DNA of 64,000 bases from Succinispira mobilis DSM 6222 (GTDB lineage: Bacteria; Bacillota; Negativicutes; Acidaminococcales; Succinispiraceae): assembly GCF_000384135.1 (NCBI RefSeq), contig NZ_KB913028.1:306351-370350 (forward strand). Reading direction: 5' to 3'. Within the stretch, counting starts at the first letter, position 1. Every line of letters starts with the position of its first letter. The notes beneath the pieces were generated by a model. It saw only the letters and a program-made list of their open reading frames with translations, did not search any database and was not told the origin of the DNA. Both the position numbers and the translations under genes were made by a program. Shown one piece after another: positions 7,573 to 17,699 of the stretch.

Positions 7573-8735
7573 TCGAGGACAAGTTCGCCGTTGCAGTTTT
7601 GAAAGTCAAGATTATCATAACTAATATTACCGAGATAACCAGAAATTTGGACAATACTGCCAGTATCACTAAAACAATTAGTGAATTGGCAGTTTTTTAT
7701 GCTTATTTCGGCAGGGGCTACGGTTTGTGCATAGATAGCGGCGCCAAAAGAAGGCGTATAGCTATTTAAACCTTTCGCTTGGCAATTAACAAAAGTGCAA
7801 GCTGTAATCTGGCTCTTGAGACAATTTTTCAAATATACGGTACCAGCGATAATTGTGCTACGGGCATTATTGGTGCTGTTTTCAAAATGACAATTTGTAA
7901 GGGTGACTTCTTGGGCAGTATCAATAAAAAGAGTACGATTGGAAAAATTTTGAAAAGTGCAGTTGTTGAATTCGATTTGTTGACAATTTATCAAATCAAG
8001 ATTGCGACCGTTGCTAAAGGTGCAGTCTTCAAAACGAACACGGGTAGCATCCTCAAAAATCAGTTTGCAGTTTTCGGCAAAACTAAGATTTGCTTGGACA
8101 AAATGGACATCAGCACTAGTGTAGGTAGTAGTAGTGTTTAACGGGAAGTTGCCAAGGACTCTAAGTTGTGTGGCGTTATGGACACTAATTCCTTGAACAA
8201 AATTTTTACTGTAGTAGAGAAAATTTTCTTCGGCAATATTGGTACGGGTGTTTAAAAATTGTTGATATAGATCATTATCCTGTTGGACTATTGCCTGCAC
8301 TAGTAGGAGCATTTGTTCCATTTTTAACAAAGAGATTTCTAAAAGCTCGGCGAACTCAGCAATATAGATAAAGTTTTCGGCAAGGGGTTTACGGTTGCAA
8401 AATAATAATAGTAGAGCATCTACTAAAAAATTATCCGCTAAAGGTTGGTGTTTGAAGCAATCTAAAAAAGTGGAAACATCTTTTAAATTAATATTTTTGG
8501 CTGCTTGGAGAAAAAAAGCTAAGTCTTCTTTTAACTGTAGGGGTTTGAGCAGGCGTTGCAAAAAGGACAACTTTTCCTTGCTAAAACCATCAGTATAAAT
8601 TGCTAGGGAGGCTAAAAAAGTCAAATATGAAGATTTTTCTAAGGGGCTAGCCTGAGTTAGGGGATGCGAATCAAATGCAAAAATAATATTTTTGCTATTC
8701 GTAAGAGCTAAGTGCAGATTATTATAATTCATCAT
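7569..8735 (-). CDS. Two-domain protein: TerB-like helices plus right-handed beta-helix
   Basis: Residues about 30-150 are helical with the spacing of a TerB-like fold, including the acidic YTDGFSKEK turn and a second similar helical hairpin. From about residue 175 to the end, short repeats of the type FxNCxFxN recur (FEDCTFSNG, FNNCTFQNF, LTNCHFENS, IKNCQFTNC), typical of a right-handed parallel beta-helix stacked with asparagine and cysteine ladders. There is no signal peptide, so it is probably cytoplasmic. The start overlaps the end of the upstream GTPase gene by 14 bases, indicating translational coupling. I do not recognise an established family for the whole protein. Domain assignments are by pattern. 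Confidence 0.7.
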   Translation of the reverse strand: MMNYNNLHLALTNSKNIIFAFDSHPLTQASPLEKSSYLTFLASLAIYTDGFSKEKLSFLQRLLKPLQLKEDLAFFLQAAKNINLKDVSTFLDCFKHQPLADNFLVDALLLLFCNRKPLAENFIYIAEFAELLEISLLKMEQMLLLVQAIVQQDNDLYQQFLNTRTNIAEENFLYYSKNFVQGISVHNATQLRVLGNFPLNTTTTYTSADVHFVQANLSFAENCKLIFEDATRVRFEDCTFSNGRNLDLINCQQIEFNNCTFQNFSNRTLFIDTAQEVTLTNCHFENSTNNARSTIIAGTVYLKNCLKSQITACTFVNCQAKGLNSYTPSFGAAIYAQTVAPAEISIKNCQFTNCFSDTGSIVQISGYLGNISYDNLDFQNCNGELVLD

Positions 8736-10233
8736 TAGTACCTCGAAAAACTTTCCGGACTAGACCAGAAAATTCCTTTGCATATTCAGAAAAATTACCA
8801 AGACGTAGTTGTTGATCAAGATAGTTTACAGCAATGGGGCGCTTGATAAACAGCTCTTCAAAGAGATAATGAACATAGAGACTATTGCCTAAATGCTGCG
8901 TGGCAAATTTATTATAAATATTAGCGAGATTTTCTTGCAAAAGCTGTTTAAATTCAGCACTATTCGTGTCCGTTTGCGCTGGGGTTAGGCGTTTATATTC
9001 TTGTAAAATGTTGAGAATATCTTGGCTAAGTTTAGTTTGGACGGGATCTAAGTTGCTTAATTCTGGTAAGTATAAGCCGAAACTGATAGCGGCAATTCGT
9101 AAACGCTGAAAGAAAACTTTTTGTAATTTCGTGCAGTAAGTTTGTTGGTTAATAATTGCCAAGAGTAAATTTTCTTTTTCGGCAATGAGCGCTTGGAGTT
9201 CTTGTTGGACAGTTAAATCTTGGCTGAGGCGGAGGATATATTTTAATTTTTGGATTTTTTTGCGCAAAGAGGCTTGTTGCGTTTGATAAAAATTAAGGCA
9301 GGCGGAAAAAAAGGCCAAGAAATTATCATTAAAAGATTGTTGATATTGGTATTTATTCAAACGTTGTAATTGTTTTAGGAGCTGAGCATTTTCGAAAGCC
9401 TGTGGTTTAAAGCTCGAAACAGCCAAAATACCAATATGGTCAATATTTTCTTGGGCGAGTTTATCGGCAATAGTAGCTTTAATTTTTAGAAGCTTCTCTA
9501 AAGCCACGCTATCACTTTTATTAACTAAAATCATCAACTTACTTTGGGGCCGCAAGTTTTTCAGCAAGAGCAGGTCGGAACGGGAAATTCCTTGCTCGTG
9601 AGCTTCTACAAACCAAAGCACAATATCGGCAGAATTTAACTGCGCTAAAGTTTTTTGGCTATCGGTATTTTCTGTAAAGTTAGGATTATTCGGTAAGGCA
9701 TAGCCAGGAGTATCAAGAAAAGCTAGGTGCTCAAAAGGTTGTTTAGGAGTGCTGATAATAGTGTGACAAAGTAATTGCTGAATATTTTTTTGATAATTAT
9801 CTTGGAGGGTTGCGCGGATTGTTTCGAACTCGGTAGGGGCAAGTGTAATGCTATTGCCGAAAATTCCAATTGCTAAATAAGATTCCTGGCCTTGGAGTAT
9901 GTAGGTGGGAATAGTGGCATTAGCGGTTGTGGAATGTGGCAAGAGATTGGTTTGCAAAAGCTGGTTAAGAAAGCTAGTTTTACCAGAATTAAAGGCTCCG
10001 GCCAAGACCACGATATTTTTACCAACGAGGGAATTCATAGTTTTATACTGTGTGAATTTCGTGAATTCATGCATAAAATTGAAATATAATTCTGGGAAAT
10101 TGGGTGGCGCATAACTTTTTAATTTTTCAGGAATACTTTTTTTAGCAATAAAACGGAGGATTAGGAAATCTTCTTTTTCTTCGATTTCTGGTTTAGGTAA
10201 GAGTTCAATTAGAAAGCGCGTAAAGTTATCCAT
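8722..10233 (-). CDS. Dynamin-like GTPase
   Basis: The G domain has a P-loop GAFNSGKT (79-86), a threonine-containing switch I (ATIPTY, 106-111), G3 DTPG (174-177) and G4 NKSD (238-241). The G domain is followed by about 220 residues of long helices with coiled-coil character, as in bacterial dynamin-like proteins and related large GTPases. No membrane segment is visible, so membrane contact would be peripheral. The start ATG has GAGGT upstream on the minus strand. It is coupled to the TerB/beta-helix gene, which suggests a dedicated partner. Possible roles are membrane remodelling or stress response; nothing in the sequence decides. Confidence 0.82.
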   Translation of the reverse strand: MDNFTRFLIELLPKPEIEEKEDFLILRFIAKKSIPEKLKSYAPPNFPELYFNFMHEFTKFTQYKTMNSLVGKNIVVLAGAFNSGKTSFLNQLLQTNLLPHSTTANATIPTYILQGQESYLAIGIFGNSITLAPTEFETIRATLQDNYQKNIQQLLCHTIISTPKQPFEHLAFLDTPGYALPNNPNFTENTDSQKTLAQLNSADIVLWFVEAHEQGISRSDLLLLKNLRPQSKLMILVNKSDSVALEKLLKIKATIADKLAQENIDHIGILAVSSFKPQAFENAQLLKQLQRLNKYQYQQSFNDNFLAFFSACLNFYQTQQASLRKKIQKLKYILRLSQDLTVQQELQALIAEKENLLLAIINQQTYCTKLQKVFFQRLRIAAISFGLYLPELSNLDPVQTKLSQDILNILQEYKRLTPAQTDTNSAEFKQLLQENLANIYNKFATQHLGNSLYVHYLFEELFIKRPIAVNYLDQQLRLGNFSEYAKEFSGLVRKVFRGTNDEL

Positions 10234-10353
10234 CGCAATACCTCATTTATTTTAGCATAGAGCCATTATTTTTTAATTTTTTACCTTACTAGTTAATCGA
10301 AGCAAATTACAGTTTTATTAAGATGAGTAGGCGGATATTTTTTAGCAATAAGA

Positions 10354-10405
10354 AAAAACCAAAAGCAGCTTTGCCTTCCCAGGAGCAAAGCTGCTTTTGG
10401 TTTTT
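10354..10405. terminator. Bidirectional intrinsic terminator, 21-bp perfect stem
   Basis: Bases 10354-10374 and 10385-10405 are exact inverted copies with a 10-base loop, rich in A at one end and T at the other. It works as a terminator on either strand. On the minus strand it sits between the cobalamin riboswitch and the dynamin-like gene, so the riboswitch transcript should not reach that gene. Confidence 0.88.
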
Positions 10406-10460
10406 GGTAGGAGACTTTAAGAATGGAAAACAGATACTTTGCGTAGGTGGTTTTTAAAAT

Positions 10461-10487
10461 AAAAAAACCTTTTCATAAGCGAAAAGG
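10461..10487 (-). terminator. Terminator of the cobalamin riboswitch expression platform
   Basis: Read on the minus strand, CCTTTTC and GAAAAGG flank a six-base loop and are followed by seven T residues (complement of 10461-10467). It lies about 75 bases after the aptamer. Confidence 0.75.
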
Positions 10488-10563
10488 TATATAACAACAA
10501 AGTTCGAAAACTCAATTGGCACATATCTCCACCCCATCGCTCGTAGGGTATACGGTGATTTTT

Positions 10564-10691
10564 AAATAGGCAGATATCCTGGCTCAGAAGAAGTTAGGTC
10601 ACAACCCAAATGACTAACTACTTCCTTACAGTGGCGGGACCGCATTAGCATTGCACTAATTTCCCTATTAAGCCTTACTAGGCACCTATTT
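10564..10691 (-). promoter_or_regulatory. Cobalamin riboswitch (aptamer) with no adjacent target gene
   Basis: On the minus strand the conserved elements occur in order: AAATAGGTGCC opening, AATAGGGAAA, a GTGCAA segment, GCGGTCCCGCCACTGT, and GAGCCAGGATATCTGCC closing. AAATAGG at the 5' end pairs with CCTATTT at the 3' end to form P1. This matches the adenosylcobalamin/B12 box consensus. A terminator follows at 10461-10487, then a second strong terminator at 10354-10405, with only about 55 bases and no reading frame between. The nearest corrinoid genes are at 15132-18622 on the other strand. The aptamer is certain; its target is unknown. Confidence 0.93.
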
Positions 10692-10843
10692 GTCAGTATT
10701 TATTTTCCTAAGGGGATTATATAATATTGTGCAATTATTGTCAATAAATGTTAACAAAAAACATTTACTAAAGCGAAAAAATGCTACTTGACGCAGAATT
10801 GTAGTGGTTTGGTGCAAAAAAAATGCAAAGTAGCTATTTTTGG

Positions 10844-10872
10844 TTGATATATTTGGTAAATATTGATAAAAT
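10844..10872 (+). promoter_or_regulatory. serS promoter
   Basis: TTGATA at 10844-10849 and TAAAAT at 10867-10872 have a 17-base spacer. No T-box motif is present in the roughly 50-base leader. Confidence 0.6.
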
Positions 10873-10917
10873 GGGTGTTATGAATAATTTGCAATTTTAG
10901 TGAGAGATAAATTTTAG

Positions 10918-12201
<1,284 letters not shown>

Positions 12202-12243
12202 CAGGCTTGGTTTGCCAGAGTAAATAGATAAATAATAAATATT

Positions 12244-12323
12244 AAGAGCATGGTTTAAAAGTCTTCAGCTGCTAGGTGTTACAATTTTAGCAGTTAGGAC
12301 TTTTCAAGCGCATGCTCTTTTTG
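12244..12323 (+). terminator. Three-segment terminator hairpin after serS
   Basis: Nested pairings AAGAGCATG/CATGCTCTT (outer), AAAAGTC/GGACTTTT and CTGCTA/TAGCAG (inner) build a long irregular hairpin, followed by TTTTTG. The elaborate stem is unusual for a simple terminator but fits one. Confidence 0.7.
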
Positions 12324-12760
12324 TTTATAGAAATACTGGGTTAGACAGAATTTTTTCGCACAAAAGAGCCAAGGTTATTGAGCTGGATATTATCAGTTTG
12401 CAATTGAATTTTTGATAAATTGCAATAGTTATGAATGAATAAGAGTTTTAATTAGTTGTTCGTATTAAAATGACAATTAGCAAATATTCCCTATAGAGTG
12501 AGCTATTTATATAAAAAGCCACGGCAACTTGTTAAGAGGGTTAAAAGCATTTTTGCTATAGTATGGAAAAAATTTGTAGGTAAAAGTGGAATTTTTACAA
12601 AAAGAATTTTTGAGTAAAATAGTTGTTGTTAAGACTATGTTAAATTTGCGTAAAACCTCTTATATAGCCATTGTAAGTAGAGTGATTATATTTTATTATT
12701 AACTTGTACAAAGAAAAATAAGAAAATATAAATAGCTAGGTGGCTAGATAGAGGGGCAAG
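12324..12760. other. Intergenic region without a recognised gene
   Basis: About 440 AT-rich bases precede the chemoreceptor gene. I see no open frame with a ribosome binding site and no convincing promoter, although several TATAAT-like stretches occur. Confidence 0.4.
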
Positions 12761-14599
12761 ATGAACAAACAAACTAGAAAATTATTCACCAGCGAAATAA
12801 AAATCGGAAAATTTTTAAAGCATAAGTTTTTAGTACTGCTAGCGAGAGGCTTGAAAAAAATTGCCAGTATTGCTGATTTGTGGATTCGAGCCTTAGAGAA
12901 AAAATCAATTAAATTTCGCTTGCAGTTTTTATTTGCCGTGGTATTTATAATTTTAAGCTGTGTAAACCTGTATGGAATGAGCAGTTTGGCGAATGTTAAT
13001 CATAGCAACTATTTGCTCGGGCGAACTTGGTTGCCTGAGGTTGCCCAAATAAGTCAAGCTAAGGCCTTAGTGTTAGAATATCGCAGTTATCAATATTTGT
13101 ACTTGCAAACTATCTACCCCGCTGACCGTGAAAATATCAAAAAAACTTTATTAAAAATAGATCAGCAGGTTAATCAATTGCTAGAGCAAAACCTGAAATT
13201 AACTGCGGATCTTAAAGAACAAGAACAAACGGCCTTAATTAAAAATCAATGGCAGCGGTATCAAGCGAAACAACAAGAGCTTTATGTAGTGGAATTAAAA
13301 AATAAATCAGAAGCTCAGGCAATGCTTATTGGCGAGATGCAAGCTATTTTAAGCTCAATTATGCAAACTAGTGAGAAAATGGTTGAAGCCAAACTCCAAG
13401 GGGCGATACAAGCCGTAGAAAGCGGCGAAAAACTTTACGTACGTTCGCAATTGGTGCTAGTGGGAGCGTTAATTGTGGTTTGGCTGTTGGCTTCAGCTAG
13501 TATTTGGCGGTTGGTCGCAGGCATTAATAATTATTTGCAAGAATTAGTGGCGGTGGCTGATCAGGTGGCTGATGGTAATTTAGCAGTCCAAGCGCCAGTA
13601 CGTGGCAATGATATGCTGACGGCTTTAGCGTTAGCCTTAAATAAAATGAGCCATAACTTACAAACTTTAGTGCAACAAATAGATCTAAATGGACAAGATT
13701 TGTATTTGGCGGCGGGAGAACTTAATCAAATTACGGCAGCAACAGTGGATAGGGCACAAAAAATCACACTCAGTAGTCAAGCTGTGACGCAAGCGGGCAG
13801 TATTCAAGAGCGAGAAACCAAGGCGGCTTTAGTGAGTATTAGAGAAATTACGGCTAATGCTAATCAGGTAGTAGATTATAGCGATAGCTTATTAATGAAA
13901 GTGGCCAAGGTAGATGAGTTGGCTACTCAAGGTAGTGAAAAATTAATCGCGGCCGCGACGCAAGCAACACAGATGGCGCAACAGGTGGAAGGGACAACCC
14001 AAATCGTGCAACAGTTAAGTGCTAGTTCGCGCTTGATTGATAATATCATTACAAACATCAGTGTAATTGCCGAACAAACGAACTTATTAGCGCTTAATGC
14101 CGCAATTGAAGCGGCTAGAGCGGGAGAGGCAGGTCGTGGTTTTGCCGTGGTGGCGCGGGAAGTGCGAGCTTTGGCCGAGCAAGCGCGGCAGGCGACCCAA
14201 GAAGTGCGGCAAATTTTAGGTACGGTAAGTCAGCAAACTGAACAAGCACGCATAAGTATGGACAGTGGACGCCAGGAAGTATTGTTAAATGTGCAGGCGG
14301 TTAATGTAGCTAGTTCTAATTTTGCTTCACTTAAGCAAGAGGCGGGGGCAATAAAACAAGAAATGGACTTACTTACGGGTAAAATTAAAGCGGTAACAGC
14401 TGGCAATATGGCTTTTGTAGAAACGAATAATCTATTGGTGCAAACTGCGGGCACGGTAAAAGCTGAAACGGAGGAAATTGTGGGTGAAATTGCAGCTCAA
14501 AACCAAACGATTGAAAGTCTAGAAAATTTAAGTGCACAACTGCAACAGTTGACAGTTGCTTTACAAACTCAAGTTAGCTCTTTTCAATTAGAAAAATAG
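12761..14599 (+). CDS. Methyl-accepting chemotaxis protein (long cytoplasmic N-terminus)
   Basis: The 612-residue receptor has membrane helices at about 53-72 and 230-249, bracketing a roughly 155-residue helical periplasmic domain of four-helix-bundle type. A HAMP domain follows (about 250-305), then the signalling coiled coil with the conserved hairpin [19 protein letters not shown]. About 50 residues precede the first membrane helix, longer and more basic than usual. It would relay ligand binding to CheA/CheW. No che or flagellar genes are in the window. The start has GAGGGGC upstream. The ligand cannot be inferred. Confidence 0.92.
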   Translation: MNKQTRKLFTSEIKIGKFLKHKFLVLLARGLKKIASIADLWIRALEKKSIKFRLQFLFAVVFIILSCVNLYGMSSLANVNHSNYLLGRTWLPEVAQISQAKALVLEYRSYQYLYLQTIYPADRENIKKTLLKIDQQVNQLLEQNLKLTADLKEQEQTALIKNQWQRYQAKQQELYVVELKNKSEAQAMLIGEMQAILSSIMQTSEKMVEAKLQGAIQAVESGEKLYVRSQLVLVGALIVVWLLASASIWRLVAGINNYLQELVAVADQVADGNLAVQAPVRGNDMLTALALALNKMSHNLQTLVQQIDLNGQDLYLAAGELNQITAATVDRAQKITLSSQAVTQAGSIQERETKAALVSIREITANANQVVDYSDSLLMKVAKVDELATQGSEKLIAAATQATQMAQQVEGTTQIVQQLSASSRLIDNIITNISVIAEQTNLLALNAAIEAARAGEAGRGFAVVAREVRALAEQARQATQEVRQILGTVSQQTEQARISMDSGRQEVLLNVQAVNVASSNFASLKQEAGAIKQEMDLLTGKIKAVTAGNMAFVETNNLLVQTAGTVKAETEEIVGEIAAQNQTIESLENLSAQLQQLTVALQTQVSSFQLEK

Positions 14600-14606
14600 G
14601 ATAGGC

Positions 14607-14647
14607 AACCCTAGTTAAGCTTTGCTTTCAAAAGTTTAACTAGGGTT
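14607..14647 (+). terminator. Hairpin after the first chemoreceptor gene
   Basis: AACCCTAGTTAA (14607-14618) and TTAACTAGGGTT (14636-14647) are perfect inverted copies eight bases after the stop codon. No T tract follows, so termination strength is uncertain. Confidence 0.5.
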
Positions 14648-14820
14648 ACGGGAAAAAATACATATTTATTAAAAATTATTATGAATAATAAAAAATGCGC
14701 TCTAGTAGCCAAGAAAAATGTTTTGCCCTAGCGAGATAAGCAGTTTAATGAATTAAAAAAAATGCTGGCTATTAGACGTGGGTTAAAAGGCAATAAAAAC
14801 ATTATATAAGTACATATTGA

Positions 14821-14862
14821 AGGGACTGCAAGTTGAAATGGCGGCAGTTCCTCTTTATTTTA
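14821..14862 (+). terminator. Terminator-like hairpin in the intergenic region
   Basis: AGGGACTGC (14821-14829) pairs with GCAGTTCCT (14844-14852) with one G-T pair, followed by CTTTATTTT. No gene ends just upstream, so it may close readthrough from the chemoreceptor gene or a short untranslated transcript. Confidence 0.5.
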
Positions 14863-14926
14863 TGCAGCAACTAGAAATAAATTAACGGTAGAGTCGCGGG
14901 CGGAAACTTCCGCGCGGCCTAGCCTC

Positions 14927-14955
14927 TTGACAATAGCGGTAATATCACATAAAAT
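14927..14955 (+). promoter_or_regulatory. Promoter of the corrinoid operon
   Basis: TTGACA (14927-14932) and TAAAAT (14950-14955) are 17 bases apart. Transcription would start near 14962, leaving a leader of about 170 nt before the methyltransferase gene. Confidence 0.65.
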
Positions 14956-14961
14956 TCAATA

Positions 14962-15131
14962 GTACGTAAGATAAGTAGTAAAAATTTGTTTGTAGAGGGG
15001 CTACCTCGAATAGGGCTAGCTCCTTAATTATTTTGGCGATTAAGTAAGGAAATTAGGTAGTTATGGGACTTGTTTACCGCCGCTAGTTAGAGGGAAAATA
15101 AAAAACATTGTTTTAGGAGGGTTTTTAGTTA
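14962..15131 (+). promoter_or_regulatory. Structured leader of the corrinoid operon, possible unknown riboswitch
   Basis: CTACCT (15001-15006) can pair with AGGTAG (15055-15060), enclosing a CCTTAAT/ATTAAG hairpin around 15022-15048. The cobalamin-box elements seen at 10564-10691 are absent. No terminator stem with T tract is visible before the AGGAGG (15115-15120), so any control would act on translation or through an unknown element. Confidence 0.35.
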
Positions 15132-15851
15132 ATGAGTATGACAGGTATGTTTTATGGAATTGGTGTAGGGCCAGGAGACCCAGATTTATTGACGGTAAAA
15201 GCAGTAAAAGTAATGCAAAAAGCAGATGTTTTAATTGCACCACGCAGTGAAAAAACCGTAGATAGTACGGCCTTAGCAATTGCAAAACCACATTTAAAAG
15301 CGGATGTGGAAATAATAGATATGGTTTTCCCGATGGTTTTTGAAGGTGATGTCTTAGACGAGGCCTGGGAAGATAACCGTCGGATTATTGGTTCTTTATT
15401 AGAACAAGGCAAAAATGTTGTGTTTTTAACTTTAGGCGACCCAATGTTTTTCAGCACTTATATATATGTATTTCATGCTCTTAAAGAAGCTGGGTTCCCA
15501 ATTGAAACAGTACCTGGCATTCCAGCTTTCTTGGGTATTGCTAGTTATGTAGGTTTTCCGGTAGTAGAAGGCGAGGAAGTATTGAGCGTAGTTCCCGCGA
15601 CTGCAAGTGAAGATAAAATTGATAAAATTATGGAAACTTCTAGTAATTTGGTAATTATGAAGTGTTCACGTAATTATGAACAATTAGTGGCGAAGCTAGA
15701 GCAACATGGCTTTTTGGAGCACTCGATTATGGTTACTAAGTGTGGCCGTCCTGATGAGCAAATTGTACGCGATTTAAAATCCGTAAGTGCGTCAGAGGTT
15801 AATTATTTGTCTACCATTTTAGCGCGTAAAAATAAAATAAATAAGATATAA
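15132..15851 (+). CDS. cbiL: Precorrin-2/cobalt-factor II C20-methyltransferase
   Basis: The 239-residue protein begins with YGIGVGPGDPDLLTVKAVK, the signature of the tetrapyrrole methylase family, and has the LGDPMFFSTY and VPGIPAF motifs of SAM-dependent corrin ring methyltransferases. Length and N-terminal wording fit the C20-methyltransferase (CbiL/CobI), which methylates cobalt-factor II or precorrin-2 in cobalamin synthesis. Other cobalamin genes are not adjacent; instead an ABC importer follows after eight bases. AGGAGG lies 11 bases upstream of the ATG; a second ATG at 15138 is possible. Confidence 0.85.
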   Translation: MSMTGMFYGIGVGPGDPDLLTVKAVKVMQKADVLIAPRSEKTVDSTALAIAKPHLKADVEIIDMVFPMVFEGDVLDEAWEDNRRIIGSLLEQGKNVVFLTLGDPMFFSTYIYVFHALKEAGFPIETVPGIPAFLGIASYVGFPVVEGEEVLSVVPATASEDKIDKIMETSSNLVIMKCSRNYEQLVAKLEQHGFLEHSIMVTKCGRPDEQIVRDLKSVSASEVNYLSTILARKNKINKI

Positions 15852-15859
15852 GGTTTATT

Positions 15860-16924
15860 ATGGAAGAGAAAAAAGTATTACAAACCTTACTAGATAAGCA
15901 GAAAAAACGGGTCTGGCTTGGGGCAATAATACTGGTAATAATTTTGGGAGTTGTGGGCATTTGTTCGACAATTTCTGGGAAAGCAGATATTCAAATCGCT
16001 GAAGTTTGGCAAATTATTTTTGCCAAACTCAGTGGTCAAACTGCCGCTTTAGAAGAAATAAAAAAATCTACGGTAAGTATTGTTTGGAATATTCGTTTAC
16101 CAAGAATTATCACAGGCATTTTAGTAGGTATGGGCTTGGCGATTGCAGGCGTTATTTTCCAAGCAGTATTAATGAATCCCCTTGCGGACTCTTTTACCAT
16201 GGGAGTATCACCTGGAGCAGCCTTTGGTGCTAGTATTGCCTTGTTCATTGGCATGTTTTTCAATTTAGATATTTCGATATCATTATTTGCCTTTTTGGGG
16301 GCAATGGGGTCTTTGCTGGTTGTATTATATCTAGCAAAAGTAGATGGCTATGCAACCGCAAATAACTTGATTATTTGCGGCATTATTATAAGTTCGGTAC
16401 TTTCGGCAGGGATTAGTTTTATAAAAAGTATGGCGGGCGAACAGGTCGCCGCGATTGTCAATTGGCTGATCGGCTCTTTAGCTGCCCGCACCTGGGAACA
16501 GGTTGTGCTAATTGCGCCTTGGTTGATATTAATCAGTATTGGTTGTATTCTTTGTGCAGATTATTTAAATATCCTTTCTTTAGGTGACCAAGAAGCACGA
16601 AATTTAGGCGTAAGTGTGACTAAAGTGCGTTACGGCTTTTTAGTGGCCGCCTCCCTAATTACGGCCTTATGTGTTTCGGTTAGTGGGATTATTGGTTTTA
16701 TTGGGTTGATTGTTCCCCATATTTTGCGAATGGCGATTGGCTCAGACAATCGTTACTTGTTACCTTTAGCTGGTTTGTGCGGAGCTTGTTTATTGGCGGC
16801 GGCTGATTTGGGCGCACGAATTATTTTGGCGGTGGAATTACCAGTGGGGGTACTTACGACTTTATTAGGTGGTCCTTTCTTTTTTTATATTTTTAAATTA
16901 CGTAAAAAGCAAATGGCGGATTAA
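15860..16924 (+). CDS. BtuC/FecCD-type ABC importer permease
   Basis: This 354-residue protein has about ten membrane helices and the family motifs RLPRIITGILVGMGLAIAG near the N-terminus and GLIVPHILRM, the cytoplasmic coupling helix region, near the C-terminus. It would form the homodimeric channel for a corrinoid, haem or iron-siderophore importer. Co-transcription with cbiL favours a corrinoid substrate. The ATPase gene follows after four bases. A single permease gene fits the BtuCDF layout rather than split FecCD. Confidence 0.85.
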   Translation: MEEKKVLQTLLDKQKKRVWLGAIILVIILGVVGICSTISGKADIQIAEVWQIIFAKLSGQTAALEEIKKSTVSIVWNIRLPRIITGILVGMGLAIAGVIFQAVLMNPLADSFTMGVSPGAAFGASIALFIGMFFNLDISISLFAFLGAMGSLLVVLYLAKVDGYATANNLIICGIIISSVLSAGISFIKSMAGEQVAAIVNWLIGSLAARTWEQVVLIAPWLILISIGCILCADYLNILSLGDQEARNLGVSVTKVRYGFLVAASLITALCVSVSGIIGFIGLIVPHILRMAIGSDNRYLLPLAGLCGACLLAAADLGARIILAVELPVGVLTTLLGGPFFFYIFKLRKKQMAD

Positions 16925-16928
16925 GCAG

Positions 16929-17699
16929 ATGATACAGGCGAAAAATATAAAATTTTCATATCGACAACAACAGATTTTGCAACAAGTGGAGTTCTCTTTG
17001 CCACCCGGAATATTTGCGAGTATTATCGGGCCTAATGGCTCCGGAAAAACGACGTTTTTGCGCTTGTTGACACGTGAGCGGCAAGATTTTCAAGGTGAAT
17101 TGAGTTTGTTTGGTAAACCTTTAGCTAATTATAGTTTAGCTAGTTTGGCGCAGACAGTTTCCACAGTAGCACAAAATTTGCAAATACGCTTTCCTTTTAG
17201 CTGTCTAGATTTAGTGTTATTGGGGCGACGCCCTTATAATTCAGGCGTGTTGAGCAAAAACTCTGCAACTGATTTAGAAATTGTTTATCAAGCGATGCGC
17301 GATACAGAAACCTTACAGTACGCTGATCGTTTGATTACAGAACTTTCTGGGGGGGAGCGTCAACGGATTTTTTTGGCGAAAGCCTTAGCACAACAACCCA
17401 AATTATTAATTTTAGATGAATCTTTTGCTAATATGGATATGTATTACAGTTTGCAGTGTTTAGATATCTTAAAACAAAAAGTACAAAAGCAAGAACTCAG
17501 CGTGTTATCTGTAATGCATGACTTGAATTTAGTTAAACAATACTCAGACCAGGTGGTTATGTTTAGTCAGGGAAAAATTTTCACTTATGGACAATGTAAC
17601 CAAGTAATGACGGTGGAAAACATTAAACAGGTATTTAATATTGATGTTTTGCCCGTAGGAGAAAATGCCTTAGCGGTAATTCCTCCAAGGAGGGTTTAA
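16929..17699 (+). CDS. BtuD/FecE-type ABC importer ATPase
   Basis: The protein has Walker A GPNGSGKT (34-41), a Q-loop, the signature LSGGERQR, Walker B LLILDE and the switch histidine in VMHDLN. From ATG 16929 it is 256 residues, normal for the family. An in-frame upstream start at 16869 would overlap the permease by 56 bases and adds an unrelated hydrophobic stretch, so 16929 is preferred although its ribosome binding site is weak. It powers the permease encoded just upstream. Confidence 0.87.
   Translation: MIQAKNIKFSYRQQQILQQVEFSLPPGIFASIIGPNGSGKTTFLRLLTRERQDFQGELSLFGKPLANYSLASLAQTVSTVAQNLQIRFPFSCLDLVLLGRRPYNSGVLSKNSATDLEIVYQAMRDTETLQYADRLITELSGGERQRIFLAKALAQQPKLLILDESFANMDMYYSLQCLDILKQKVQKQELSVLSVMHDLNLVKQYSDQVVMFSQGKIFTYGQCNQVMTVENIKQVFNIDVLPVGENALAVIPPRRV

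Noticed and set aside
14870-15060. Second cobalamin riboswitch expected upstream of cbiL
   Set aside because: None of the conserved B12-box elements seen at 10564-10691 occur in this leader.
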